Under the pieces are notes generated by a model. The model searched no databases. It saw only the letters and a program-made list of their open reading frames with translations, and was not told the origin of the DNA. This document shows, one piece after another, positions 12,841 to 24,135 of a stretch of DNA of 64,000 bases. How positions within the stretch are numbered: position 1 is the first letter of the stretch; every line of letters starts with the position of its first letter. The position numbers and the translations under genes are program-made. The DNA lies in the NCBI RefSeq assembly GCF_902686445.1, contig NC_062232.1:72619440-72683439 (forward strand), in the 5' to 3' direction. The stretch is from Sciurus carolinensis. Lineage: Eukaryota; Chordata; Mammalia; Rodentia; Sciuridae.

Positions 12841-13129
12841 TCTGGGTATCAAACTGAAAGGATGCTCCTATCATATATTTATATTCTTCATCATCATCCT
12901 GGAGGCTTCATCCTCTGTCTACTTGGAGTAAAAATGCAGTTGTTTAATTTTAATGTAACCTGAACATGAAATGTGAGAGAATCCTTCAAGATACTATAGG
13001 ATATTAACATATATTGAAAACCTCTATGTTTTTTATAATTCATAAAGATCCATGAGGGTCACAATAAATGATTGAATATGTTCAATTTGACTTGGGTAAT
13101 GCATTGATGTGAATGTCTTCCCTGTTTTC
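12841..13129. other. Unassigned AT-rich DNA
   Basis: Nothing recognised. Confidence 0.4.
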
Positions 13130-13590
13130 TCTTCTGTATTAATCCATTTTCAATTTTAGACATTGCAAATGTCTTCTCCCCGTGTTTCATTTGTTAGTTA
13201 ATTTTATCCATAATTTTATAGAATCAAATTTCTTACTTTCTATATAATCAATTTTTTTCTATTTTCTTATTTTTCATCATGTGTTATGTCTTCAAAATTT
13301 TGGTTAAAATCATCTTGCCTATTCCTCAGTTACAAAGATAGTGTTCCAATTCAACTAATTATATAGCATCACCATTGATATTTAGTATATTCATGGAAAT
13401 GTAATTTTTGGACATGGAGGTGAGATACGCTTAAATTTTTATTCAAATGAGGAATAAATTTTCTAAACAATATTTATTATTCAGTCTAGCATTTCCCTAT
13501 TTCACTGTGCTACTAAATTTATCATGGACTTTCCATATATATGTGTATTTGCCTCTGAGGACTCTATTTTGTTAAATTGTTCTATTTTTC
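13130..13590 (-). mobile_element. Old L1M ORF2 fragment (antisense)
   Basis: Antisense L1M: attgcaaatgtcttctcccc followed by a 'gaatcaaatttcttac' stretch and 'tatgtcttcaaaattttggt', in the order found in L1 ORF2 3' regions read backwards. Confidence 0.65.
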
Positions 13591-13599
13591 CATTTAAAA

Positions 13600-13900
13600 A
13601 TTAATTTCTGCATAATAATTATACATAATAATGGGATACAGTGTGATGTTTTAATATATGTACACAACATGTAATGATTATATTAGAATAACTGTCATAT
13701 ATCACATCAAACATTTAACATTTCTCTGTGTTTTGGAGAATCTCCAGTCTTCTCATCTATTTTGAAATATACTCTTAAGTGTAATCAACCATAATCATCC
13801 CACTGTGCTATAGAACATTAGTAGTCATACCCTCTATGCAAATACAACCCTTTCCTTGTTGAACATCCTTTTTCAATTTATTTTATCATTTTTTCAATAT
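13600..13900 (-). mobile_element. Old L1M 3'UTR fragment (antisense)
   Basis: Matches the pattern of mid-age L1M 3'UTRs in reverse: atgggatacagtgtgatgtt, cccactgtgctatagaacat. A second, separate antisense L1M 3'UTR follows at 14050. Confidence 0.65.
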
Positions 13901-14049
13901 TAGATTAACTCTTCATTCATTTTTATCCTTATATGTACATTTTAGAATATTTTTATAAGTTCTTCAAAATTTCAAATGAAAATTTGGGATCATTACTACA
14001 TTTAAAATATGTAGTAATTTTTAAATAAATCATTTATTTTATTGATAAA

Positions 14050-14690
14050 TTAAAATGCATATATTTATAGTACACAACATGGTGTTTTGTAAAGTGTGTA
14101 CATTGTGTAATGACTTAAGATAATCAACCTTTGCATTACCCCACAAGTATTCCATATTTTTTATAGTGAAGATATTAAAAAAATCTACTCTCCTAGCAAT
14201 TTTCAAATATATAATACGATGTTATTAACAATAATTACCATGTTGCAAATAGATATCTTGAACTTATTCCTGTCCAACTGAAATTTTGTATCCTGGATCA
14301 ACATCTCCCCAGTCTCTCACATCAGTCTCTCACAATCACTATTTTATTCTCTGCTTCTATGAGTTGGATTTTTTTTTTTTAGATTCTACACATGAATGAG
14401 ATCATGTGGTATTTGTCTTTCTGAGCCTTGTTTACTCTTCTTAACATAATGTTCTCCAGTTTCATCCATGTTGTCACAAAAAACAGGATTTCATTTTATC
14501 CTGTGTTTGAATAGTGTTCCAATATGTATGTATATCATTTCCTTCATCCATTCCTCCCTTGATGGATACCTATGCTAATTTTTGTTCCTGGAGTTTTTGA
14601 ATAATGCTGCAGTGCACATAGAAATAGAGATTTAATTTCATTTGGCTATGTAATCAGTGGTGGGATTGCTGATTTCTTTTTCATATAATA
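14050..14690 (-). mobile_element. L1M 3'UTR and ORF2 end (antisense part of an inverted copy)
   Basis: Antisense L1M 3' end: acaacatggtgttttgtaaa, caacatctccccagtctc, tctctgcttctatgagttgg, ccatgttgtcacaaa, ending at gtggtgggattgct. It is contiguous with an oppositely oriented L1M piece at 14691-15190, and the two are adjacent in the L1 sequence. Confidence 0.8.
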
Positions 14691-15190
14691 GCAAAATAAC
14701 ACGCAACAAAAGAAAAATGACAAATGAGATTACATCAAACTAAAGAACTTTTATAAAGCAAAGGAAACAGTGAATAAAGTACCTATGAAATGGGAGAAAC
14801 TATTTTCAAATCATACATCTGATGAAACAATATCAAAAATATAAAAGGAACTCAAACAACTCAATAGTTTGAAAATTTATAACACACTTAAAAATGGGCC
14901 AAGCACCTGGACAGACATTTTTCAAATAAAGGCATACAAATGACTAAGATATATTAAAAAATGATCAATATCACTAATCATCAGAGAAATGCAAATTGAA
15001 ATCCCAATGAGATATCATCTCATACCAGTTAAGCTTGCTATCATCCTAAAGACAAGTGTTATGAAAGAAAAGGAAAAAAATGAATACTTACATGCTATTG
15101 GTACAATTGTAAATTAATATATTCATTATTTAAAAAGAACATATTATTTTTTAAAAAATTACAATAGAACCACTATATGATCTGACAAAT
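14691..15190 (+). mobile_element. L1M ORF2 piece (sense; inverted 5' part of the same copy)
   Basis: Sense L1 ORF2: gagattacatcaaactaaag, aatgggccaagcacctgg, atgcaaattgaaatcccaatg, ending at accactatatgatctg. In L1 this ending is followed directly by agcaatccc, which is where the antisense part (14050-14690) begins, so the two halves are one insertion with a 5' inversion. Confidence 0.75.
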
Positions 15191-15229
15191 GTTTTTATTT
15201 TATAGCATCAAGTCACCCCTTTCTAGATC

Positions 15230-15363
15230 ATGGGAAGTTTTATCTAACTCTGTGTGTGTGTGTGTGTAACATGTAACTTTTAGATTCTTCATAGTTGTCG
15301 CCACCATTGGGAATGACATCCTTTGTTTTTCTAGTTTGTTGCTGGGAAATGAAATGCTCTTGA
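15230..15363 (-). mobile_element. Old L1M fragment (antisense)
   Basis: Weak antisense L1 ORF2 similarity on both sides of the SINE at 15364-15575. Contains a (GT)n run (15249-15268). Confidence 0.4.
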
Positions 15364-15575
15364 TTTATTTTTTTTTGGTTCCAGGGATTGAACCCCAGTA
15401 GTGCTTAATCACTGAGGCACATTTCCAGCTCTTTCTAATATTTTATTTAGAGATACGGTTTCGCTGAGTTCTTTAGGGTCTCGCTAAATTGCTGAAGCTG
15501 GCTTTGAACTCATGATCCTCCTGCTTCAACCTCCCAAGTCGCTGGGATTACAGGCATGCATCACTGGACCCATCT
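15364..15575 (-). mobile_element. Composite B1/ID SINE (antisense)
   Basis: Poly(T), then the ID half (ccagggattgaaccccagta, cactgaggcacatttccagc), then the B1 half (ctcgctaaattgctgaagct, gctgggattacaggcatgca). Complete in layout and moderately diverged. Confidence 0.9.
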
Positions 15576-15800
15576 GTTCTTGATATTTTAAAGTTGCTTT
15601 TCTAGTTACCAATCTTTCTAAATGATCTTAATTTTAATGATTTGTCTACTGGTTTGTTTTATGTAGATGATTATATCTACAAATAATGACAGTGTTTTCC
15701 CTCCATTTAAATTTTTAAACTTTTAATATTTTTACCTTTATCACTACTTTTTAAAATGCTAGTATCACTGCTATAGTGAGACATACATGCAAATAAAGGT
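15576..15800 (-). mobile_element. Old L1M fragment (antisense), continued
   Basis: Antisense L1 ORF2 pattern around tttatgtagatgattatatc and acaaataatgacagtgtttt. The 62-codon ORF at 15707-15895 minus is not a recognisable protein. Confidence 0.5.
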
Positions 15801-16439
15801 GTATTTAGAATGAAATATAGCATACAAAAGCAAATGCTTTTATAATATGGGAATAAAGTAAAAAATAGGAATTGAATGATCATAAGAGATGGCACTTTGT
15901 TTAGTTCATTGGTGGTATATTAGTTAATTAAGGAATGTTAAATTAAATAAAATATGCCATATATTGTCTATACTCAGATGAAATCCTGAATGAAAAAGTC
16001 TATAGATAATTTTGGCTGCATTCCTTGTCAGAAAAAGTAAAATACTTCATTGAAATACTATTGTGTTAGTTCTTACAGATCACAATAAACATGTTAGAAT
16101 ATTAACTGATCACTTTACCAATTGGCATATTGAGCAGTACAATCTTTTTACCCACTCATTCAAATATAAATTAGTTGACACTTCCTGCAATAATATCACA
16201 ATGGAAGGTTTATACAAATCAAGGGAGGTTAACCAAGAACTGTCTACTACTGAGTTTTATCCACAGCTAAATCAAGTGGATTTAGACAAATTCTAGTAAG
16301 AGATGTATATTTCTGAATAATTAGCATAAAAGTTTTGAAAAGAAATGAAGCATTTGTATAGTTGAATGTAAGAGAAATGATCAAAATGCCAAATGGGACA
16401 TAAAAATAGATGATTTAGTTTTCTTTCTTGTCATAAAAT
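15801..16439. other. Unassigned AT-rich DNA
   Basis: Nothing recognised; the 77-codon ORF at 16063-16296 shows no motif or homology that I know. Confidence 0.4.
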
Positions 16440-17070
16440 TTCTCTTCCCATTTCTTCATATCAATAAATCTCAATCAATGTTACTGTCACCTTCATTGCT
16501 CAGCCCCAAAGCTCAGGAGTCATGTGTGATCATCTTATTGTCCTCATCACTTCATTACATGTAATCTATCAGAAGGACATGCCAATTTTACCTCTAAAAC
16601 ATATTCCAAATTCATCCATTACCTTTCCATCTCCAGTAATTTAAACAATCATCATTGCTACCCAGTGTACAACAATATCCTAACTGTTCTCCTGCTTCTA
16701 CTTTTAATATTAACAGCCTATATTCTACACCACAGTATTTTTAATAATGTAAATCAGATCATAACATTCTCCTGCTTACAAATCTCCAATAACTTCTACT
16801 ACACTTAAAAGAAAATTCACTACTTACTGTGGTCTACAGAGCCACAATTGGTATGATTCTTCATTCCCTGATCTCATGTCCTACTATTCTTCTCTTTGTC
16901 TACTTCAATCAGTCACATTGGCCTTTGAAATCCCATCATAGGTCAAGCTATTCTCACCTTGGGTTTGTAAGTCATTCTTCTTGGCACATTCTCATATGCC
17001 CATACACAGGCATTGTTACTTTCTACAAATTTCAGGTTTCCACACAAATATCACTAATCCAAATTGACCT
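16440..17070 (+). mobile_element. LINE-2 relic (sense)
   Basis: Follows L2 ORF2 near the C-terminus: atcagatcataacattctcc, 'ctgcttacaaatctccaata', a 'ttcattccctgatctcatgtcc' block, then cacattggcctttgaaa. In L2 this encodes the CR1-like LxxLPxxxRIxxK region. Heavily decayed. L2 predates placental mammals. Confidence 0.7.
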
Positions 17071-17257
17071 CAGAATTTACATGTAAGTGCTTGTAGTTAT
17101 TTTCTCTAGCATCATTCAGATTTACTGTTTACAATATTTTAAACTGGCACAAATTATCTTCCTTTTATTTTGTCTCTTATCACCCCTTTTCTGTAAAGAG
17201 AAGTCTGCAAATCTTGTATGCCTAACTGTATTCCCAATTTATGCAGATATTTACTTG

Positions 17258-17260
<3 letters not shown>

Positions 17261-17300
<40 letters not shown>

Positions 17301-17302
17301 AT
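17261..17302. repeat. (CA)n-(TA)n microsatellite
   Basis: About 14 CA units followed by about 6 TA units. It accounts for the tandem TH and CV residues in the open frames on both strands here. Confidence 0.95.
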
Positions 17303-17499
17303 TTGTACTAATTTTAGGAGTCTAGATAGTGTCAATAGTTTTATAAACATGTGTTCAGTGAATGATGACAGAAAATGAAATAACAACAAAGAAATGCATG
17401 TGTTGGCAAAGAAATGGGAAGAAGAAGGTAATGTGTTATTGTACCTAAAGGTGAGGTTGAGGTTCAAGTATAGATATTCAGTTGTGTCAAGTAACACAA

Positions 17500-17900
17500 A
17501 GAGATTGCAAAGGATCTGGGTAAGTGTCATTGAGTTTGACCAGAAGGAGGTCATTGGTGAGCTTAAAGAAAGCAATTTACTAGGAATGGTAAGGGAAAAT
17601 CACATTTTCAGAGAGTTAATGAGGACATGAGTAGTGAGGAAATATAGAGTGCAGGCAGAGACCATTCGTTCAGAATTTAGCTGTCAAACAAATTAAAGAT
17701 AATGGACATTATTTGAAAAGAATAGAATTAAGGAAAGGTTGTCTTTCACCTTAAGCAAACTTTAAGAGAACAGGAAAGTTGTTGAACTTAAAGCCTTATC
17801 TAACAATACTGAAATTGAGTTATCCTACATTGTTATTAGATTAGTTGATGAGTCACTATTAGAGAAAGTGATGACAATTGACATTGAGAAAATTACCTGT
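17500..17900 (-). mobile_element. LINE-2 relic (antisense), probable
   Basis: Resembles L2 ORF in reverse: ggaggtcattggtgagctta, 'aagcaatttactaggaatgg', 'ttcagaatttagctgtcaaa'. Low identity. Open frames on the + strand (17394-17630) are not supported as coding. Confidence 0.5.
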
Positions 17901-19149
17901 CTTTTGGTAAAATGACCAGCTGTTTAGCAGTAGCAGAGCATTAAGGCATGTGAACTATTTTTCATTTACTATTTGGAACATTTTACAAATGAATCCTAAT
18001 ACTCTATAGACACTCACTTAATGCTCAATAAATACACCCATATATTAAGACAAACCTATGATGATGAAAAATATAATGAGTATTTGATTAGAGAAAGGCA
18101 TAAGCATACTTTCATCTATAGACTCAGTATCTCCCTTGTTAGTTTAAGGTGTTGTATGATATGATCCTATAGAAGGATATCCTTGATACTTACAGTTCAG
18201 AGGATAAGATGTTTTAAATAATTCAAATTTGTTAAAAATTTTCAAAGCCATATATCTCAATCTCCATACCTTCTTTCACAAAAATATAATCTCATCATCT
18301 GGTAAGTAAGAACTCACATCTTTTGCAACAATTCCATTTGTATTCACAGTAATGAACAGTCTGACAAGAAAAAAAAACAGTTCATATAAATAATTGTATT
18401 TTTACTTACTGTTTTCTAGGACACTACACTAAGGATCTTTGGAGGATTGCTGATGCAAAGAAAATATTCAACTTTTCCTGTTAATAAAATGTGTTTCCCA
18501 GACACTAACAATAAAAAAAATTTAAAGTTGATCAAATGCATTTTAATGCTATATAAACTGTGCTGATGAATACAGGGATTGGTTATGCTAAGGGAACAAT
18601 ACAGGTCAGAACTGCAAAAAGAAGAGATATTAGAAATTATTTGAAAATTAATTATATAGGTTTAATTTTTGCCTAAACAAAATCTACTGATTTACATAGC
18701 CAGATAAATTTTATATATTGTCAGTTAGATGGCTGTATATACAGTATCTACCTATAAAATTGGTTGTGGGAGAAATAATAGTACAAATATGAACCTATGT
18801 TGAAAAAATATTTATTTAGTAATACATGGCAAAATTTGCACAAGGAAGGCCTTGCCAAGATTGAGAATCCTTAATAAGAAAGGTTCAAATTGTTGAGATT
18901 CTATACCTAGTTTTAAACAACAATCATGGTACATTGGACTTATTCGCTCATACAATATTTATGATGTAGTCCTTATAGTTCTTCCTTTCTATAGATTTAT
19001 AAGTTCCCAAAATTATAGTGATAAGAACTGGATAATAATAATAAAATATGAAAATTAAATTGCAGATATATACAACATATTGTAGAAGCCTGTAAAAGAA
19101 GCCCTGAATACTGCTATGGTGGGAGAAGGATGAGGAATAGGAGTACTAA
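17901..19149. other. Unassigned AT-rich DNA
   Basis: No feature recognised, except a possible MIR tail near 18000 (cttaatgctcaataaata). Confidence 0.4.
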
Positions 19150-19450
19150 TATGTCAAGAAAATCCTTTTATGAGAGGTGATATCTGGGCTAAATTATATC
19201 AGGTAAGAAGTTATCCAATTTATGGGTTGTGAGATTGAATACACAAGAACATTTCAAGAAGAAGAGACCATATGAAAAAACTTAAATGCCAAAAAATCAG
19301 CACAGTATAAGTAGTCTGTCATGGCATTTTGTTATTGCTGGGGAGGAGAATGTTTGACAGGGATGGAGAAATATGCAGATATCAAATTAGACAGAGGTAT
19401 AATTTTTATTTGAAAGCCTGAAATATCATTAAAGATATGGTTTATAAGAA
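19150..19450 (-). mobile_element. LINE-2 relic (antisense)
   Basis: Antisense L2: gaggtgatatctgggctaaa, then 'aacatttcaagaagaagagacca', 'gcacagtataagtagt' and 'gcctgaaatatcattaaaga', in the L2 order. Highly diverged. Confidence 0.6.
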
Positions 19451-19482
19451 GGAATCCGTAAAGTATTTAGAAAAATAAAAAT

Positions 19483-19712
19483 AATGTGTTGTGTTTATTT
19501 AAAACGTACTCTGTATCAGCAATTGAGCTAAAACTTAATGTACATTTTATTATTGAATTGTTCAAATAGTACTGAGAAGAAGGGATTTTTTTCCACTTTA
19601 GCTATGAGAAGAATTGAAGTTCTGACATATACAATATTTTGTCCATGGTCAAGCAGTTTGTCAATGAAGTCCTAAAATTTAAACTCAGGTGCTTCTGTGC
19701 AAATGCTGAAAC
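19483..19712 (+). mobile_element. MIR SINE (sense)
   Basis: MIR layout: tgtttatttaaaacgtactc and tgtatcagcaattgagctaa in the first half, then the core 'actttagctatgagaag', 'tggtcaagcag' and 'aaactcaggtgcttct'. An ancient mammalian SINE next to an L2 relic, its partner family. Confidence 0.7.
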
Positions 19713-20598
19713 TACCCGTCAACAGTTGTACGCAGAACTTACTACAGTTAAGCAAAACAGAGGCATAAATTAGTGTAGATACTCTTGGGATCTACATACT
19801 CATATCAGTACAAGATATGAGTGCCTGAATTAATTAAGACCTTAGCCCTAAGATTGAAGAATAGGAGACAGCTATGGGAAATATTGAAAACATGAAGTTG
19901 GCCATATTTTGGAGGTTTATTGTGTTAGAGAAAATAGGTTGAAAGAACGTAGAAAGTTAGCTATCTCAGGTTTCTAGCTTACATGAATGGGAGAATAGCA
20001 TGCCTTCAATTCTGGCAGAGCACAAATAATTAGAGAAATTCACATCTATGCATACTAAACTTAACCTGCTCATGCGTTGTCCAGATGAAGGTTTTTTGTA
20101 TAAAGTGGATCCTGGGCCAAAGAATTTGATCTCAATGTGATTAACATTCTAGTTACTATTATAGAAAACATGAAATCAAATAAATGTTTATAGTAAAAAA
20201 TACTCAAGGAGAAAGCAAGGGATGAGTTAACGTAAGGAATTCCAAGAGAAGAACTGAAGACATGGAGCATCTATGAGTTAAGATGTCAATTGGTATCAAT
20301 AAACGCACACACGAAATTGGTTATCTTTCTCTGAAGAATGTTGATTAATACAGACACTTTACTTAATATATTTTGTTTATCTGGAAATGTTGCACTGCAT
20401 AGGTTGTTCTTAATCTCTTTATTATATGTAAAGTTCTATATAAGTGCTTCTATTTTACCTCTCAACAAAAAGAAAAATCAAGTAATTAGTCACTTTTAAA
20501 TATTATTTTTATTCCTTAAATCCAAGTGACCTAAAGTGCTATCATTTCTTCTAGTTTTACTTATAGTTACAATTATTAATGGAATACATTGTTCAAAT
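19713..20598. other. Unassigned AT-rich DNA
   Basis: No gene or clear repeat recognised. Confidence 0.4.
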
Positions 20599-20753
20599 AA
20601 AATATTAGAGGAGCAGGGTTGTGGCTCAGTGGCAGAGAGCATGCCTAGCACGTGTGAGGCATTGGGTTCCATCCTTAGCACCACATAAAAATAAACAAAT
20701 GAAAAAAGGCATGCTGTTCATGTACAACTACAAAAAAGAAATAAAAAATATTA
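20599..20753 (+). mobile_element. ID SINE (sense) with target duplication
   Basis: tRNA-Ala-derived ID core 20608-20684 (gttgtggctcagtggcagag, agcatgcctagcac, gggttccatccttagcacc), followed by the squirrel-type tail acataaaaataaacaaa and gtacaactacaaaaaag. A 9-bp direct repeat aaaatatta flanks it at 20599-20607 and 20745-20753. Confidence 0.9.
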
Positions 20754-20797
20754 AAAATAAAAGCAAAATTTTTTCATGTATTTAATTATTATTATTA

Positions 20798-20840
20798 TTA
20801 TTTTTGTACCAGGGATTGAACCCATGAGCCCTTAACAGTT
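20798..20840 (-). mobile_element. ID SINE fragment (antisense)
   Basis: Short piece, ttgtaccagggattgaaccc, of an ID-type right end. An (ATT)n run precedes it. Confidence 0.5.
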
Positions 20841-20919
20841 TCATGTACTTATAGAAAGAAGTTCAACATTGTATTCCAGTTTATGCAGATGTATACTATT
20901 AGGAAACAAATTTCTATAA

Positions 20920-21168
20920 AATAGCAGATAGGAGTCAGTCACAGTGGTGCATGCCTATAATCCCAGTGGCTTGGGAGGTTGAGGCAGGAGGATCACAAAT
21001 TCAAGTCCAGCCTCAGCAACAAAGCAAGGCCAAAGCAACTTAGGGAGATCCTGTCTCAATATAAAATTTTTAAAAAAGTGCTGGGGATATGGCTCAATGA
21101 TTCAGACACCCTGGGTTAAATCCCCAGAACCAAAAAGAAAAAAATAATAATAAATAAGGAATAGCAGA
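20920..21168 (+). mobile_element. Composite B1/ID SINE (sense) with target duplication
   Basis: B1-like left half (gtggtgcatgcctataatcc, gaggcaggaggatcacaaat, ccagcctcagcaacaaagc) joined to an ID-like right half (gtgctggggatatggctcaa, ccctgggttaaatccccag) and an A-rich tail. A 9-bp repeat aatagcaga flanks it at 20920-20928 and 21160-21168. This is the clearest full copy in the window and the main clue to a squirrel-family genome. Confidence 0.93.
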
Positions 21169-21169
21169 A

Positions 21170-22508
21170 ATAGTTTTATGAAAATATTATTCAATTTTTT
21201 TACATTGTTTGAATTGTTTCTTAAAAGTTTAATCTGCTGTGATCATCCTTCAATTCTTTCTTTTATTAAAGCAGAGAATTTTCAATAATTTTCAGAATTA
21301 TCTCTTGTGTGTAGGTTTTTCTTTTTCATTTTCTTTTCTTTCTTTTTTTTTTTTTGGTATTGTTTTGGTTTCTTTTATCCTGAAGTCATATGATTTATTT
21401 AGTGGTAGGGATGCATTAAAAATATCAACATCTTTTGTAAAGTTGGAGTAACAACAGTTATGGAAGGGGAGTTATGAAGTGAAAAAATGCTTGATCCTAG
21501 GCAGAACAATTTTAATAAAGAATACAGTAATTCTTTATTAAACAATCCCTTTCCTTGAAGAAAGGAAACAATTTCTCAAAACTGTATATTCTTTGGTAAC
21601 TTTTTGTACGCACCTTTGCAAGATTGTTGTTCTAAGAATCAATACATTCCTTCACTAGGATGTGTGGTATATATGGATACATTCCACGTAAGCCAGGAGG
21701 CTCAGAACTCTATTTCAGAACCACCTCTCAGGACACTTCTTCTTCACTTATTGTTGATGAATGAGGCAAGAAGATGTCGAGTCTGAATTCATAGTTTCTT
21801 ATTTTCTTTCATTTAATATAAAACTTTAACAGTGTTACTATCACCTCGGTCACTTTCCATTGTTTGTCTCACTTGAAAAGTTTTCTCCTATGTCCAGAAT
21901 TTTTCTCCCCAAATGAACTCTGGTCTTTGTAACAATGTTTGCAGGTTGCAAAAGGTCACATTTTAAGTGAAATGTAGCAGATAAAAACATTTTTTTTCTG
22001 ACCTTGTTCTTGGTGATTATAAAAATCTCCAAAACATATCTATTCTTAACAATCACTGTGTTCTCCAGATGGAGGGGCACATTGCCTATATACAGCTTCA
22101 ACAAGGGAGTTATATATAAACTTTTCAACAACAGGATTATCAAAAATAACTAATAAAAATGAAGTCTCATAATACATTATTTTTTAAATCCTTACCTTCT
22201 GTTCGTTCACTATTGACTAAAATATCTAAACATAATGGAATAAGAAAAGCAATATAATATCACAAAATGAAATTTGGCATATTTTCTGAATTAATTTCAT
22301 ATCTATCCACACAAATTTATGTATAATTATGTATACGTACATACAGAAAAGATTATATATGTATATATCTTTTGTTACCTATACTAGTATGAGAATAGAA
22401 TACTTTTTTCTCTATTTTATGGCTTTATTTTCTTCTATTTTGTAGTATTAAGATCTCTATGATTTTATGCTGCAATTAGCATAACAATTGAAATTTGTTA
22501 TTGTAATT
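21170..22508. other. Unassigned AT-rich DNA
   Basis: No gene recognised. The open frames at 21239-21451 and 21850-22143 have no motif that I know and biased, low-complexity composition. Confidence 0.4.
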
Positions 22509-22600
22509 TATTTATTTATTGCAATATTGGGGTTCAAACTCAGGGCCTCGTATGTTGTTGGTAAGAACTCTACCACTGTAGACTACATCTACAACCCTAT
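22509..22600 (-). mobile_element. ID SINE (antisense)
   Basis: gggttcaaactcagggcctc, 'gtaagaactctaccactgta' and 'acatctacaacccta' match the reverse of the ID core. The A-tail appears as tttatttattgcaat. Confidence 0.8.
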
Positions 22601-23160
22601 TATATGTTTTTATATGTTCTTTTTTTTACCTTGGTAAACTTCAAATTCAGCAATCCTATATTAGTCTTCAGGGCTTTTTGACCCATTACTTCAAATATAC
22701 AGAAAATAATTATTATCCAGATAAAATTTAACTAAATACACAAGGGAAAACCCCCGGAGAAATATTATACAAAGTTTCTTAGGGAGAAAAAAGAAGTAGA
22801 ACCAATCAGATAATTTGAATGAACTTTGTAGCATACTCAGGGTCACTGTATTCTAATCACATTTCCAATAACATATGTGAGATTCAGAAATTAAGCTCTT
22901 GAGCATTAATTGAAAGCTCATTTTAGAATTTGCTTATATATTCTCTTGCATTATTAAAGATGTAAAACCATTACTTTAGATATTTTATATTAATTAAGAA
23001 CATCTTTCTCAGTGGTTTGCAAAAATGTACAGTTGAGAGACAGTGAAAAACAAGAATATTTTGGTGTTTAGTAACACACATCAATAGAAATTGATTAAAT
23101 TATAAGTAAAGATTATTCATGCTTTACAACTGAGTAATATTGGGTAAAATAAAGCAAAAG
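22601..23160. other. Unassigned AT-rich DNA
   Basis: Nothing recognised. Confidence 0.4.
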
Positions 23161-23259
23161 CAGGTGAGTTCAATTGCACACATCTATAATGCCAGTGACC
23201 TCAGAGACTGAGATAGCAGGAATGTAAGTTTGAGGATAACCTAGGCACCTTAGCAAAAC
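23161..23259 (+). mobile_element. B1-like SINE half (sense)
   Basis: gcacacatctataatgccag, 'cctcagagactgagatagcagg', 'ggataacctaggcaccttag'. It is cut short by the L1 insertion at 23268. Confidence 0.7.
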
Positions 23260-24135
23260 CCTTTGCCAAGGAGCTGAACAGACACTTCACAGAAAAAGAA
23301 ATACAATCAATCAACAAATATATGAAAAAATGTTCAACATCACTAGTAATTGGAGAAATACAAATTAAAACTGCACTGAGATTCTACCTCACTCCAGTCA
23401 GAATGGCAATTATCAAGAATACAAGTAGCAAATGTTGGCAAGGATATGGGGAAAAACATACGCTCATACGTTGCTGGTCCTACTGCAAATTAGTGCAACC
23501 ACTCTGGAAAACAGTATGGAGATTCCTCAGAAAACTTGGAAAGGAACCACCATTTGACCCAGTTATCCCACTCCTTGGTATATACCCAGAATACTTAAAA
23601 ACAGCATACTAGAGTGACGCAGCCACATCAATGTTTATAGCAGCTCAATTTCGAATAGCTAAGCTATGGAACCAACCTGATGTCCTTCAGCAGATGAATG
23701 GATAAAGAAAATGTGGTACATAATCCCAATGGAATATTACTTTACCATAAAGAAGAATGAATTTCTGACATTTGCAGATAAATGGATGGAACTGCAGAGT
23801 ATCATGCTAAGTTAAATAAACCAATCCCCCAAAACAAAAGGCTGAGTGTTCTCTCTGATATGTGAATGCTAACTCACAATTGGTCAGGGGAGGTTCACTG
23901 GATTTCCAGGGCACAGTGGGAAGAAAGGAGGGTGGATGGGAATGAGAAAGACAGTAGAATGAATCAGACATAACTTTCCTATGTTCACATATGAATACAT
24001 GACCAGTGTAATTGCACATCAAGTACAACAAAAATGAAAATTTATATTCCACATATGTATGATATGTCAAAATGCATTGTACTATCATGTATAATTAAAA
24101 AGAACAAATAAAAAATTTTAAAAACAGCCTTTGCC
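23260..24135 (+). mobile_element. L1 (sense), 5'-truncated, with target duplication
   Basis: Last part of ORF2 plus 3'UTR of a sciurid L1, ending in an A-rich tail near 24115. The 8-bp repeat cctttgcc lies at 23260-23267 and 24128-24135, and the bases just before it (aaaac) also agree, so the true duplication is probably longer with mismatches. The insertion landed in or beside a B1-like SINE. Confidence 0.88.
23322..23612 (+). pseudogene. L1 ORF2 C-terminal fragment
   Basis: A 96-codon open stretch of ORF2 near its C-terminus: [49 protein letters not shown]. It ends in a TAG where L1 has a sense codon, and the reading continues in the same frame with SDAATSMFIAAQF. Too short to include the reverse transcriptase. 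Confidence 0.85.

Noticed and set aside
17222..17575. 117-codon minus-strand frame
   Set aside because: It runs through the (CA)n-(TA)n microsatellite (tandem CV residues), has no motif, and overlaps equally open frames on the other strand.
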